From Liolophura sinensis (Eukaryota; Mollusca; Polyplacophora; Chitonida; Chitonidae): 64,000 nucleotides of DNA. The notes under the pieces are model-generated. The model did no database searches. It was not told the DNA's origin and worked only from the letters and a program-made list of their open reading frames with translations. The position numbers and the translations under genes were made by a program. The stretch covers positions 1,493,001-1,557,000 of the forward strand of contig NC_088305.1 in NCBI RefSeq assembly GCF_032854445.1. Direction: 5' to 3'. Of this stretch, positions 25,901 to 33,417 are shown piece after piece (positions within the stretch are counted from its first letter, which is position 1; each line of letters starts with the position of its first letter).

Positions 25901-28900
25901 TTCATACTGATTGACTGACAGTGGAGATAGGATTTCTTGGGTTAAATCCTGCAGCCTTAGTCGTGCATGAACGAATGTACCATACCCACCGTTCAGCTTA
26001 GGCTCGGCATAGCACAGACTTTGCCCCTCACACTAGCCAATCAGTGAAGATTCTTCATCCCTTTAATCACTTAAAGTTACCCTACATTCTTGGCACAGTA
26101 AAGTATAACTTTAGAGACATTTTGAAAACAAAATTCATCACATTTTGAGGCGTAAAATATGATGTTTGGGTAGAGACACATATAAGTATGAACACATCAT
26201 AAGTTATAAACTTGGCCGTCCAGAGCAGGTAACATTCCCCTAATATGCCAACCCTGTGTGTGATCGAATTTGCTGTGGATTCAGGGTACATGTAAATAAA
26301 GCCTAACAATGTACTGCAGTAACACATATCTGGATTGATGTTAAAAACTGCTGGTACATGATGACCACTGACATCAACAACAAAGTTGTAAAAAAAATAC
26401 GTCCATCGCACTTCCTTTTTGCTACCTTAAACAATATTTACCATTAAAATTTGAAACAAAAAACAAAAAACTTACATTTCCTTCCTCTGATGAAATGCTC
26501 CTGACATATCTCCATAGCAACTTAATCACGTTGACAACGTTCACCATGACAACCAGAGAGTCGGGTGAGACAAGCCCATCTAAAAACAAGCTGTTCAAAT
26601 GTAAATTTCATAATCATGGGGAACCTGGTAAGCTATGTCCAAAAACGATGGCACCCGATAAAAAACTTTAGCATTTGGAAAACTACTGCTTTCACACTGC
26701 TTTTGCATGTCCCCTTAACATGGCTTGAGCAATCAGAATAATAGCTACATCAAGGCCTTCATCAAACATAACAAAAACAGCCATATTATTCATGTCAAAA
26801 AGGCATAAAACAGCTCATAACTCGGTGATCAGTGACTTGTCTTGGTGAATTAAATTCCGAATTGTTTTGGGGAAAAAAGTCTGTTAAACTGATTCAAGAT
26901 TGACTGGCGGACAGATGGACGAACGAACGAACTATGGAACAGACACACACGTTGCAAACCTATATTCTAATTGGCCAGTGTGCTGGCTGCTGAACAAACA
27001 AGTGTGTAAAGACAAATCCCTCAAGAAATAAGCTCTGACCTTGATCGCGATTAACTACAATAGAGTGTAAGAATAGGACTGTTATAAACTCCATTTACAA
27101 TGTACAAACAGACCAGGCTCCTAGGGTTTAATAATGGAATAAACGTCTAACCCGACCTACGCAAACAGATAACTTCCCACGAGCTCACAATACCTCGGCT
27201 TACTTGCAACATTGAGCTAACACTGGGTATGTTACAATTACAAACAGTACAAATGCAAATGTTTATGATGTTATTTGAGCAAGTCTATGTGCCAATTTGC
27301 AATAGATAAGACATCTTGCAAAAAGGCGAATACATAGGGCTTTCTTCTTACCTTGCTCTCAGGCCACTCGCCTAGTAATATGCCAGTGTTAGGAGGTACA
27401 AAATACTTTAGCCAGTAGACAGAGCCAATTTAATCTAGTGCTGCTTGTTGCAGCAAACAGACAGCATATCCAACTTCACCAGGTCAAAACAAGAAACAGT
27501 GGTTGTTGTGAAATGACAAATGTCTTTACCAACTGAAGATGATTTCTTCTTGTCAATGGCTGTAGCCTCTACCCAGCATTCCAAGAGGAGAGGAAGTAAG
27601 CTTTTGACGAACATCTCACAGCTGACATCGGAACGATCCAATCTTGGCTTGTTGTCAGTGTTCACTAGTGACTTGGCCCTGTTTAGGTAGCAACAAATAC
27701 TGGTGAGTAGCAGCAAATACTGATGAACAGCAGCAAATACTGATGAATAGCAGCAAATACAGGTGAGTAGCAACAAATACTGGTGAGCAGCAACAAATAC
27801 TAATGAATAGCAGCAAATACAGGTGAGTAGCAGCAAATACAGGTTAGTAGCAGCAAATATTGGTGAGTAGCAGCACTTACTGTCAGTAGCAACAAATACA
27901 GGTGAGTACCAGCAAACACTGCTGAGTACCAGCAAATACTGGTGAGTAGCACCAAACACAGGTGAGTAGCAACAAATACTAGTGAGTAGAAACAAATACT
28001 GGTGAGTAGCAGCACATATTGTGAGTAGCAACAAATACTGGTGAGTAGCAGCTAATACAGGTGAGTAGCAGCACATACTGTGAGTAGCAACAAATACAGG
28101 TGTGTAGCAGCAAACACTGCTGAGTAGCAGCAAATACTAGTGAGTAGCAACAAATACTGGCGAGTAGCAGCAAATACTGGTGAGTAGCAGTAAATACTGG
28201 TGAGTAGCAACAAATACAGAGGAGTAGCAGCAAATACTGGTGAGGAGCAGCAGCAAATACTGGTGAGTAGCAACATATACTGGTGAGTAGCAGCAAATAC
28301 TGGTGAGTAGCAGCAAATACAGGTGAGCAGCAACACATACTGGTGATGTAGTAACATATACTGATGTGTAGCAGCAAATGCTTGTGTGTAGCAACAAATA
28401 GCAACAAACACTTGTGAGCAGAAACAAACACTAGTCAAGTACTGCATATAAGTAACCAAGTGCATGTACTTGACAAACCTCCTTGCTTACATTATAGTAC
28501 AGAAAATCACCTGTCAGTAACCGTCAGTGTAAAGACTACATTTACGAAGGCATATTTAGAATTGAATAAATCTGAAAAATCTGGAATTTAGGTACTACAT
28601 GTACATTTGGTGCCAATGATGCCCAATTTTTTTCTCCATCTCAAACACTGTATTAAGGGAAAGTATTGGAGTTTTTTCTATGTACATAAATACGATCATG
28701 CAAACATCAGACATACTACAGAGCATGTTTTTTACGGGACGCATGAAGGTAGTGTGTTATACGAGCTAACAGTTTCTCTACAGCAGACAGCTATAATGTA
28801 AAGCACTATCCTACTTTGTCATGCCTGTCACATGGTGATCCAATATATTACAGCAAATCAACATGCCAGGTTGCAACAGATTTACTTATTTAAATATCTG

Positions 28901-30666
28901 ATTGGTGTTTTTCCCCGTACTCAAGAATATTTCAATTATACCACGCGGCCATCATTATGGTGGGAGGAACCGGGCCAACCCCCTGGGAAACGGGGTTGGC
29001 CTCTACAGCAGGAGAGGAAGCATGGGCTGGACTTTAACTCAATCGTGTGCCTACCTACAAAATCCACAAATTCTCTGCCCATGGCCGGATTTGAAGGTGA
29101 CATTTGTATTTTCGTAAATAACAGATTTATCACAGAATTTAAACAAACTACAGATCACCCAAAAAGTGCTTTATATATATATAAGAATAACAGAAGCCTC
29201 TCACCCCAGAATATAGCTGTAACTAGTCCACATTCGTTTGCACACAGGGGCAAACTCTTGAGCATGTGCTGCCATCTGGTGAAAGGAAATGACATTTTCT
29301 TCAGGATTTGATGAATCTGACTGATTAGTGCAGCTAGATGTATGCTCTCTGGAGGAATTCTGTGTCAATGCAGTGAGGAATTTTTGCAGTCTCTCCAGAA
29401 CTTTCACTCTCCACTTGAGCGTAGATAGTCTGCTGGTGGGGTTGACACTAAGAGATTGCTCTGCTTGAGAGCGACCTGATGCTGCAATGCGCGTCGAAAT
29501 CTGCTCGACAAAATTCAGCAGTATCTGCGTAGAATTGTTGGTGACAAGGCCGGGAAAGCTGTCCAAGAAAACATCCATGACAAAGAGCGAGTCCATGCGG
29601 ATTTCTTCATAGATATGAGTCATGGCACAGCATAGGTGAGCACTCACCATTGGGAAGAATGGCCCGATCTGATTGGCTGAAAGCTGAGGCAGGACTACCC
29701 TCATTAGACGAATCACAGCCTGTCTTACAACCGGGTCCTTGTCTGTGAAGAGCTCTGAAGTTCTTCCCACAATCATGGGCAAATGAGAATAAAGCAGCGC
29801 TGAGTCTCGCCCGATCAGCTCCCGCAGTCCCGTAACAGCTGAACATCGCACAGAGACGTTATAATGCTGAAGTTGAGACAGAAGTTCCTAAGAAAAAAAA
29901 AACATATTACATGTAGTTTAACTGATCAGTCACTTCACCTTTTGGTACTGGGTATGTAAATTTCCCAGGAATGTACCTAGCACTAATTGCTGAAGGGTTT
30001 AGGCCAGTCGTTTGGTCACACCTCTCAAAAATTAACAAGTAAGACTAGCGCATCATGATGGCTTTTCACAAAAAATGTGAAAGCCTTTAAAAGATTTTTT
30101 TTTAATCACACGAATCACATAATTCTTCCTCAAAAGTTATCTCACCAGAATTTTGATTGACAAAGGTATACGATGCTTTAATCCTTTTAATGCAAACAAA
30201 AAAAATTACTGTCCAAGAACAGGACTGAACTTCTTTTTTATAGGGCAACCCAATGACTGAATGGCAAGCGTTTCGATCATTCGACCTTGAGGCAAGTGTT
30301 ACTCCCTATACATATCCTATTAAAAAAGAGAATTTTGACAAAAGTGTCTTCTTCATTTGCGTAAATTCATTAAAATCCCTACCTCTTTCATTAGAGAGAA
30401 GAAAAAATTATGGCTTGAGAAACTGTTAATATCTGTAACAAGTGTTTACATACCGTGAGGCTGAGCTTCCTGTGAGTGGTGGGTTCTCCACCCTCAGTCC
30501 TTCCTCTAAGCTGCTCAGGCACCTGGATTGTACGAGCTTTGAAGCTGGTCCTTGTCTCATTGTCAGCTTTCGGTAGACGTTTCCCAACCTTCAACTTCAC
30601 CTTTTGAAAATCCTTGTTTTTCTTCTTCTTACCTTTTGGCATTTTCGAAAGGAAGACCTGAAAATC
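10889..30666 (-). CDS. TEX10: TEX10 homologue (Rix1/5FMC complex subunit, Ipi1-type), complete gene with introns
   Basis: Fifteen coding exons join in phase without a stop to give 909 residues (human TEX10 has 929). In gene order: 30642-30454, 29887-29205, 27678-27530, 26579-26476, 25469-25344, 19082-18872, 18605-18467, 17289-17132, 16691-16514, 14225-14140, 13778-13654, 12805-12725, 12219-11913, 11130-11021, 10972-10889. Every intron begins GT and ends AG, and the phases were checked at each junction. The first exon carries the basic start KKKKNKDFQKVKLKVGKRLP, close to human KRKRQHDFQKVKLKVGKKKP. The second has the Ipi1/HEAT-like region with FFPMVSAHLCCAMTHIYEEI. TEX10 family proteins act in the nucleolus and nucleoplasm with PELP1 and WDR18 in 60S ribosome maturation. 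A 5' UTR exon with donor at 31463 probably precedes the start. About 85 per cent of the span is intron, much of it tandem array. The identification is firm; the last exon is the least certain part. Confidence 0.93.
11021..11130 (-). CDS. TEX10: TEX10 coding exon 14
   Basis: Acceptor TCCTGTTCAG, donor GTAACT. It encodes GAHTAVMMLTHIVKTPDLMI, then NLQVDLQKLQTITDTIQ. Human has LRTHMLTNAILVQQIIKNIT. Splicing at the donor leaves phase 0 for the last exon. Reading through the donor also stays open to the same stop, so retention of the 48-bp intron would add 16 residues in frame. Confidence 0.85.
11570..11752 (-). mobile_element. SINE family A, internally deleted copy
   Basis: The tail, body and box A head (gctaaccaactgagccacgg) are present but the box B region is missing. 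It lies in the TEX10 intron between exons 13 and 14. Confidence 0.8.
11913..12219 (-). CDS. TEX10: TEX10 coding exon 13
   Basis: Acceptor CTTTCCAG, donor GTAATA. It encodes THHTTLSYMTCWSVIVIINR, then RLYTSGCPIGDSLRNCVIKL, and later DSVWKAVIGCLAILDPKLVT. Human has [20 protein letters not shown] and later DKLWGVCVSILALLPRVLRL. The ORF start at 12204 is a TTG inside the exon, not an initiator. Confidence 0.9.
12425..12535 (-). mobile_element. SINE family A fragment (box B region)
   Basis: Contains gaagccagcatgagctggac and the reverse of box B. Lies in a TEX10 intron. Confidence 0.6.
12725..12805 (-). CDS. TEX10: TEX10 coding exon 12
   Basis: Twenty-seven codons, phase 0 at both ends, acceptor TTACTTACAG, donor GTAAGC. 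It encodes VTVCLMSQLSQDQCLWLAVS then SFLDHLL. Human has AVFHSLLVIPARSQNFDILQ then SAISKHL. A CA-repeat lies about 75 bp upstream of the acceptor. Confidence 0.85.
12878..12924. repeat. CA-dinucleotide microsatellite
   Basis: Runs of (CA) interrupted by CG; just upstream of the TEX10 exon 12 acceptor. Confidence 0.85.
13078..13235 (-). mobile_element. SINE family A fragment (tail and body)
   Basis: gattggtgttttacaccata then catactcaagaatattacac and the body; diverged, no head. Confidence 0.7.
13654..13778 (-). CDS. TEX10: TEX10 coding exon 11
   Basis: No long ORF marks this exon; it was found by phase and similarity. The acceptor is TTTGTTGCGTAG and the donor GTAAGC. With the carried G it reads GINQAELSSISTHEPGPYVG, then GYLPLRTADDSPTWNRHKAV and TE. 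Human has [20 protein letters not shown] here and later HHWDVTE. It fills the otherwise missing segment between exons 10 and 12. Confidence 0.82.
13994..14186. repeat. 53-bp tandem repeat spanning the TEX10 exon 10 donor, 3.6 copies
   Basis: Copies begin at 13994, 14047, 14100 and 14153 with catgaggaaactgagaaatg. Copies one to three are essentially identical and each contains cttaccc, the reverse of a GTAAG donor. The fourth copy is partial and lies inside the coding exon. Confidence 0.95.
14140..14225 (-). CDS. TEX10: TEX10 coding exon 10, tail and donor present in tandem copies
   Basis: The acceptor is TGTCCTGACAG. The exon encodes RFVSCDTKPSGKTFCTLDTF, then LSFLMTVALG. Human has RSSFSGWKYSAKDWLMSDVD then YFSFLFSTLTG. 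The last 32 or so bases of the exon plus the GTAAGT donor sit at the start of a 53-bp tandem repeat. Identical candidate donors therefore follow at exon ends 14140, 14087 and 14034. Only the first keeps the frame. Use of the second adds 53 bases and gives a stop soon afterwards (in the sequence ending HFSVSS). Confidence 0.87.
14786..15372. repeat. 42-bp minisatellite, about 14 copies (TEX10 intron)
   Basis: Unit contains tcatttcttatctgaaaaac and aggtgttagcatcaaaag. Copies alternate between a few variants (caggtgttagcatc and ctggtgttagcttc), suggesting block-wise expansion. Confidence 0.95.
15423..15545. repeat. About 20-bp degenerate minisatellite, 5-6 copies
   Basis: Unit tatggtatttatttgtgaag with substitutions. 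It bridges the 42-bp array and the SINE tail that precedes the 16-bp array. Confidence 0.8.
15586..16384. repeat. 16-bp array, about 50 copies, inside a SINE remnant
   Basis: Unit gatgccatgacggtca with c/g/a changes. Each unit carries the near-palindrome TGACNGTCA. The left flank (15540-15590) is a SINE family A tail (tatttatttgatt, then catactcatgaatggttcac), so the array appears to have grown inside a SINE. It lies in the intron after TEX10 exon 9. Confidence 0.95.
16514..16691 (-). CDS. TEX10: TEX10 coding exon 9
   Basis: Acceptor TTGCACAG, donor GTATGT. It encodes AANEGIFVSLSCSNQRLIVD, then MMFYVHTLDKDHFRNIAKII. Human TEX10 has VVVLPADSQQRLVQLVYFLP here. The exon ends YFVEVLFN plus AG. 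A 16-bp tandem array begins about 130 bp downstream of the donor. Confidence 0.9.
17132..17289 (-). CDS. TEX10: TEX10 coding exon 8
   Basis: Acceptor TTTTCTCCAG, donor GTTTGG (a weak but GT donor). It encodes SHIFRDFHQELPALLKEVAS, then HSQMAALVLAVMKAGLIQNK and HLEDIL. It falls in the poorly conserved helical middle of TEX10, and the phase matches both neighbours. Confidence 0.85.
17712..18134. repeat. 78-bp tandem array derived from SINE family A, about 4.7 copies
   Basis: Unit includes attatggtgggaggaaaccg and agcagagcccaggggaaacc, which are SINE body sequence, plus a non-SINE spacer (aacttcaaactcttatctga). The left edge is an ordinary SINE tail. Because 78 is a multiple of three, 138- and 153-codon ORFs appear; they are not genes. 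Confidence 0.93.
18140..18400. repeat. Dispersed repeat remnants
   Basis: Contains agagtaaaccactgaccc and attccttgctctaacctctc. The latter recurs at 13,450-13,480 (tttccttgctctaacctctc). The family is not identified. Confidence 0.5.
18467..18605 (-). CDS. TEX10: TEX10 coding exon 7
   Basis: Acceptor GCACAG, donor GTGGGT. With the carried base it reads GTVEQMLEACYQLYTQAHTL, then SYVKRILLDFFSDLSQRPWW. Human has TLIKAVYTLYQQRGLILPVR followed by TLLLKFFSKIY. The competing longer ORFs in other frames do not fit the phase. Confidence 0.88.
18872..19082 (-). CDS. TEX10: TEX10 coding exon 6
   Basis: The acceptor is CATTGTAG after a T-run and the donor GTGAGA. It encodes TSGLSLNLSVCDIMCYFLSD, then a helical region ending VIRQILRSNIGK plus one base. 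Human TEX10 has LLLNLTLSDIMVSLANAST at the same place. It is the first exon after the large repeat-filled intron. Confidence 0.92.
19556..20672. repeat. 46-bp hairpin minisatellite, about 24 copies (TEX10 intron)
   Basis: Unit gacgacaagcaggctttctc followed by cagacgcagtctggagccgt and tctgcg. Each unit contains the inverted repeat tccagac-gca-gtctgga. The unit is GC-rich compared with its surroundings and is open in several frames on both strands. Confidence 0.96.
20709..25165. repeat. 75-bp tandem array, about 60 copies, with higher-order blocks
   Basis: Unit runs gatgtctcctgtccgtcatc, accaagtgatgtgttacatg, tttattgacagttgtgtgta, catgttataaatgtt. Shortened units (gttgtgtgtcctgtc) recur near 20,930, 21,350, 22,085 and 22,810. 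The last three are about 730 bp apart and flanked by matching variants, showing a multi-unit repeat. The array fills most of the TEX10 intron between exons 5 and 6. Confidence 0.97.
25344..25469 (-). CDS. TEX10: TEX10 coding exon 5
   Basis: Exactly 42 codons, phase 0 at both ends, acceptor TATACAG, donor GTGAGT. It encodes SDWVPSEYRKDFIKHVMSYF then PYSVHEAPRRKDKKLIP. The human counterpart is [20 protein letters not shown]. The following intron is 6.3 kb and almost wholly tandem repeat. Confidence 0.92.
25925..26095. repeat. Dispersed repeat, copy 1
   Basis: gggttaaatcctgcagcctt, then tgaacgaatgtaccatac and a cagcttaggctcggcata stretch. A second copy lies at about 42,960-43,140. Family unknown. 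Confidence 0.6.
26476..26579 (-). CDS. TEX10: TEX10 coding exon 4
   Basis: The acceptor is TTTTTAG and the donor GTAAGT. It encodes DGLVSPDSLVVMVNVVNVIK then LLWRYVRSISSEEGN. The human counterpart reads LQVMQQVLNIISLLWKLSKQ. Entry phase 2, exit phase 0. Confidence 0.9.
27530..27678 (-). CDS. TEX10: TEX10 coding exon 3
   Basis: The exon enters with one base completing a glycine codon. It encodes AKSLVNTDNKPRLDRSDVSC, then MFVKSLLPLLLECWVEATAI. The latter matches human FIEIIIPLLIECWVEAVPPQ. The donor is GTAAAG. The acceptor ACCTAAACAG is fused directly to a 20-bp minisatellite (see findings). Confidence 0.95.
27683..28425. repeat. 20-bp minisatellite, about 36 copies, fused to TEX10 exon 3 acceptor
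   Basis: Unit on the plus strand is gtgagtagcagcaaatactg. Read in gene orientation it is CAGTATTTGCTGCTACTCAC, so each junction offers a CTACTCACCAG sequence like a 3' splice site. The last unit runs into the genuine acceptor (TTTGTTGCTACCTAAACAG). Confidence 0.95.
28885..29095 (-). mobile_element. SINE family A, diverged copy
   Basis: Tail and body (ccgtactcaagaatatttca, attatggtgggaggaaccgg) followed by degenerated box B region. Lies just downstream of TEX10 exon 2 in gene order. Confidence 0.7.
29205..29887 (-). CDS. TEX10: TEX10 coding exon 2 (Ipi1/HEAT-like core)
   Basis: The acceptor is CTTAG after a T-rich tract and the donor is GTGAGA. The exon opens ELLSQLQHYNVSVRCSAVTG, which continues exon 1 and mirrors human DLLSQMHHYNAGVKQGALLG. 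It contains FFPMVSAHLCCAMTHIYEEI and SVNPTSRLSTLKWRVKVLER, both strongly like human TEX10. It ends in SYSYILG with two bases left over. Confidence 0.95.
30454..30642 (-). CDS. TEX10: TEX10 coding exon 1 (start codon)
   Basis: The ATG lies at 30642-30640. The exon itself probably opens at 30666 after a TTTTTCTTGTAG acceptor. It encodes 63 residues, beginning with a lysine-rich stretch and FQKVKLKVGKR and ending RKLSLT, which matches human RKLNIK. The donor is GTATGT and the phase is 0. The downstream residues that read through the donor (VCKHLLQ) are intron. Confidence 0.93.
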
Positions 30667-30774
30667 CTACAAGAAAAAGGTCAAATACAATTTGAATAAG
30701 CACACTGAAATTAGTCTGAGTATTCGCGATTGCTCAGATATTGGGCTAAGTAAGATTTTGTTCTGCATCGATCT

Positions 30775-30895
30775 GCATTGCTGGCAGACCTTCCCGCTCA
30801 TGACCAGAGAGGGAGCCTGCATAAGCTGAACTCTGTGAGTTGGGTCATTGGGTCATTGTGCTGTGCTAGCACACTAAATCACCAAGTCACAGAGG
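30775..30895 (-). mobile_element. SINE family A head fragment
   Basis: ttgctggcagaccttcccgc, then aagctgaactctgtgagttg and caccaagtcacagagg, a degraded reverse box A. Lies in the 5' UTR intron of TEX10. Confidence 0.6.
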
Positions 30896-31463
30896 AGACA
30901 AGAAAAGGTAAGGAACATCTTTGTCCAACTAGATGGACTCAGTGTGCTATTTTAAAATTGTGACATTCATCGTAAACACGAGTCTATCTCTGCCTCTGAA
31001 AAAAATCGGCACATGTTTCCAAATTCCAACAGGTGTCCAACACGATGGATCCGATTTCAATGAAGTCCGTGCTGACGACACCCAAACTTACCTGCACTAA
31101 TAGTACAAGTCCTTTTTTAGGCCTTTCTGGGTTGAACTAAGAAGATTAAAGTTGTTCTTACAATGAAAATTATTTACATAGGCCTAATAGTTCTTTGGAG
31201 AATTTCAGTGCCAGTGATCAGTTACATTTCAAACCCAGAAGTAGGTCATGTGATCCTTCAAAATGGCTGTCGACAGAGACATACTTGCAGAAAGGATTTG
31301 GTACCGTCCATGCTATAGCAGTCAATGTGACCACAAGGCAGAGAGTCAATTAGTTTCATTAGTCTTCGACAGTTGTTCGAGGAAAACAAAACCGATGTCA
31401 ACAACAACCGCACTCGAGCTAACTGACTAGACTGGCATAAAGACAAACACAAAATTATTTACC

Positions 31464-31930
31464 TTGAAAACGTAGTGCCTTCCTCGACCTCAACTATGCT
31501 TGACACAGTTGCAAGTGTTTGAGATATTTTAAAGAAAAGTTGTCATTATTTGTTACAATCTTATAATGTTCACACGTTTGTCACATGGGCGCCGCCATAT
31601 CATAAATACAAAGTGTGGCTAAATGTACAACTAAAGAAGAAAACGAAGAAGGTTACTGCCTCAAATTGATTTATTACGTACAATAAATTTATTCTCATCA
31701 CACCAGTTTTATTTTGCTATGTTTTCTGGATATATGAACTCATGTACGATGAACTGAGGCAAGTCTTTCCTTTCGAAGCTGTCTTATTTTTTAGGTGACT
31801 TTCCGGAACATTAATTTTTACAATTACCCAGTTCGAGATCTCGCGTTATCAAAACGTCGTACACGTGTCTCTGGAAAGCGTAAGTGTTGACGTTTAAAGC
31901 AGAAGTAGCACGAACAGCTGTTGGATCATC
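31464..31930. promoter_or_regulatory. Divergent TEX10/SWEET promoter region
   Basis: TEX10 (minus) and SWEET (plus) point away from this interval. On the minus side a likely 5' UTR exon ends at 31463 with donor GTAAAT. On the plus side a likely 5' UTR exon ends at 31938 with donor GTAAGT. A GCCGCCAT motif at 31591-31598 matches the YY1 core often found near starts of housekeeping genes. No TATA box is evident. The exact transcription starts cannot be read from sequence. Confidence 0.5.
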
Positions 31931-32389
31931 AATTCCGGGTAAGTTGTGTAAACGTGTGTCTGTCATATGTTTTACTCTGTGGGTTGTAAATAAACCTTAG
32001 ATGGTGTAGTCCTCAGTTTAGGTGGGTAATACGTGTTAGATTTTCTCTGGAATTTGAAAAAATCACTGGCCTAATCACAGCTTTACATACATGTATCACT
32101 CACTATCTGTTGCCTTTTTTTTATTTCTGGTGTCAAATTAAACCTTATGCCACTCAGCATGACTATAATGTTTGGCTGGTAAGAAGAGAACTGAACTATG
32201 GGGTTGAATGAATTGAAATGTGGATGTATTTTTTTTTTAATGTACACAACAGTTGACAAAGTAACTTATCACAGGTCTGTGGTTTATCCCAGACACTGAG
32301 TTTCCAGGCACTGAGTTTCCATCACGTGTAAAACATGAATTGCTCACATTCGTGTGATAAAGTGAAAAAGTAGGGTGGTAAGCAACACA

Positions 32390-32435
32390 GTGAATGAATG
32401 AATGAATGAATGAATAAATAAATAAGTATAAAAGA
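32390..32435. repeat. GAAT/AAAT tetranucleotide microsatellite
   Basis: (tgaa)n followed by (taaa)n; upstream intron of SWEET. Confidence 0.8.
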
Positions 32436-32494
32436 AATGAATAAATATACTGTCCATTAATCTTCAAATGAAGGTTTTTACTTCAATTGAATGG

Positions 32495-33105
32495 TCCTTC
32501 ACGTTGTTGGAAAAACTTTGGATATTATATCCTGGACATTGTTGGAAAAACGTAGGAAATTAGTTCGTTGACAGTGCAGGAAAAACATAGGAGATTAGGT
32601 CCTTGACAGTGCTGGAAAAATGTAGGGAATTAGAACCTTGTCAGTTCTGGAAAAACTTAGGATATTAGGCCCTCAACGATGCTGGAAAAACATAGGATCT
32701 TAGATCCTTGTCAGTGATGGAAAAACTTAGGATATTAGGTCCTTTGTGGTGTTGAAAATACTAAGGATATTCGGTCCTTGTCGGTACTGAAAAAAGAACT
32801 TAGGAAATTTTATTGTTGACGGTGCTGAAAAAACTTAGGAGATTAGGACCTTGACAGTGCTGGAAAAGAGTCCTAGGGAATTAGGACCTTGTCGGTGCTA
32901 GAAAAACTTAGAAAATTAGGTGCTCTGTCGGTGCTGCAAAAAGAACTTAGGAAATTTGATCCTTGACGGTGCTGGAAAAAATTAGGATATTAGGTCCTTG
33001 ACAGTGCTGCAAAAACTTAGGATATTAGGTCCTTGATGGTGCTGGAAAAACTTAGGAAATTAGGTCCTTGACGGTGCTGCAAACCTTAGGATATTAAGTC
33101 CTTGA
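32495..33105. repeat. 35-bp minisatellite, about 17 copies (SWEET 5' intron)
   Basis: Unit includes ggtccttgacagtgctgg and aaaaacttaggatatta, with many indels and substitutions, so it looks older than the other arrays. Confidence 0.92.
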
Positions 33106-33417
33106 AAGCGGTGGGAGAACTTGTTGTATTAGGGTTTTCACAGATGATGGGAACCATGTATTTGTTAGAAAGAATGGTTGTATAATTACTTTACCTTGGC
33201 TAATTACTGTGTTTATGTAATATAATGAGGTTACATGGAGTTTTTTTGTTTTTTTTAGGCAGTCCTTTAAAAAGCACCAGACTTGGTCGAGAGGTGCCCA
33301 ATAAACATAAATGCATTTTTGATGATTACCTTTTATGTATTGGGATATGTCACAAGATATGCGCTGTTCACATATTTCTTGTATTTTACCCTAAATTAAT
33401 CTGTCATTAATGGGCAG

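Noticed and set aside
27435-28465. Minus-strand Cys/Tyr-rich ORFs (LLLTSICCYSPVF repeats)
   Set aside because: Translation of the 20-bp array; only the 27530-27678 part is a real exon.
32158-32178. Micro-exon with ATG (MTIMFGW) as the SWEET N-terminus
   Set aside because: It has AG and GT borders and fits phase. The exon at 33511-33581 gives a full first helix, the normal length (219) and a better match.
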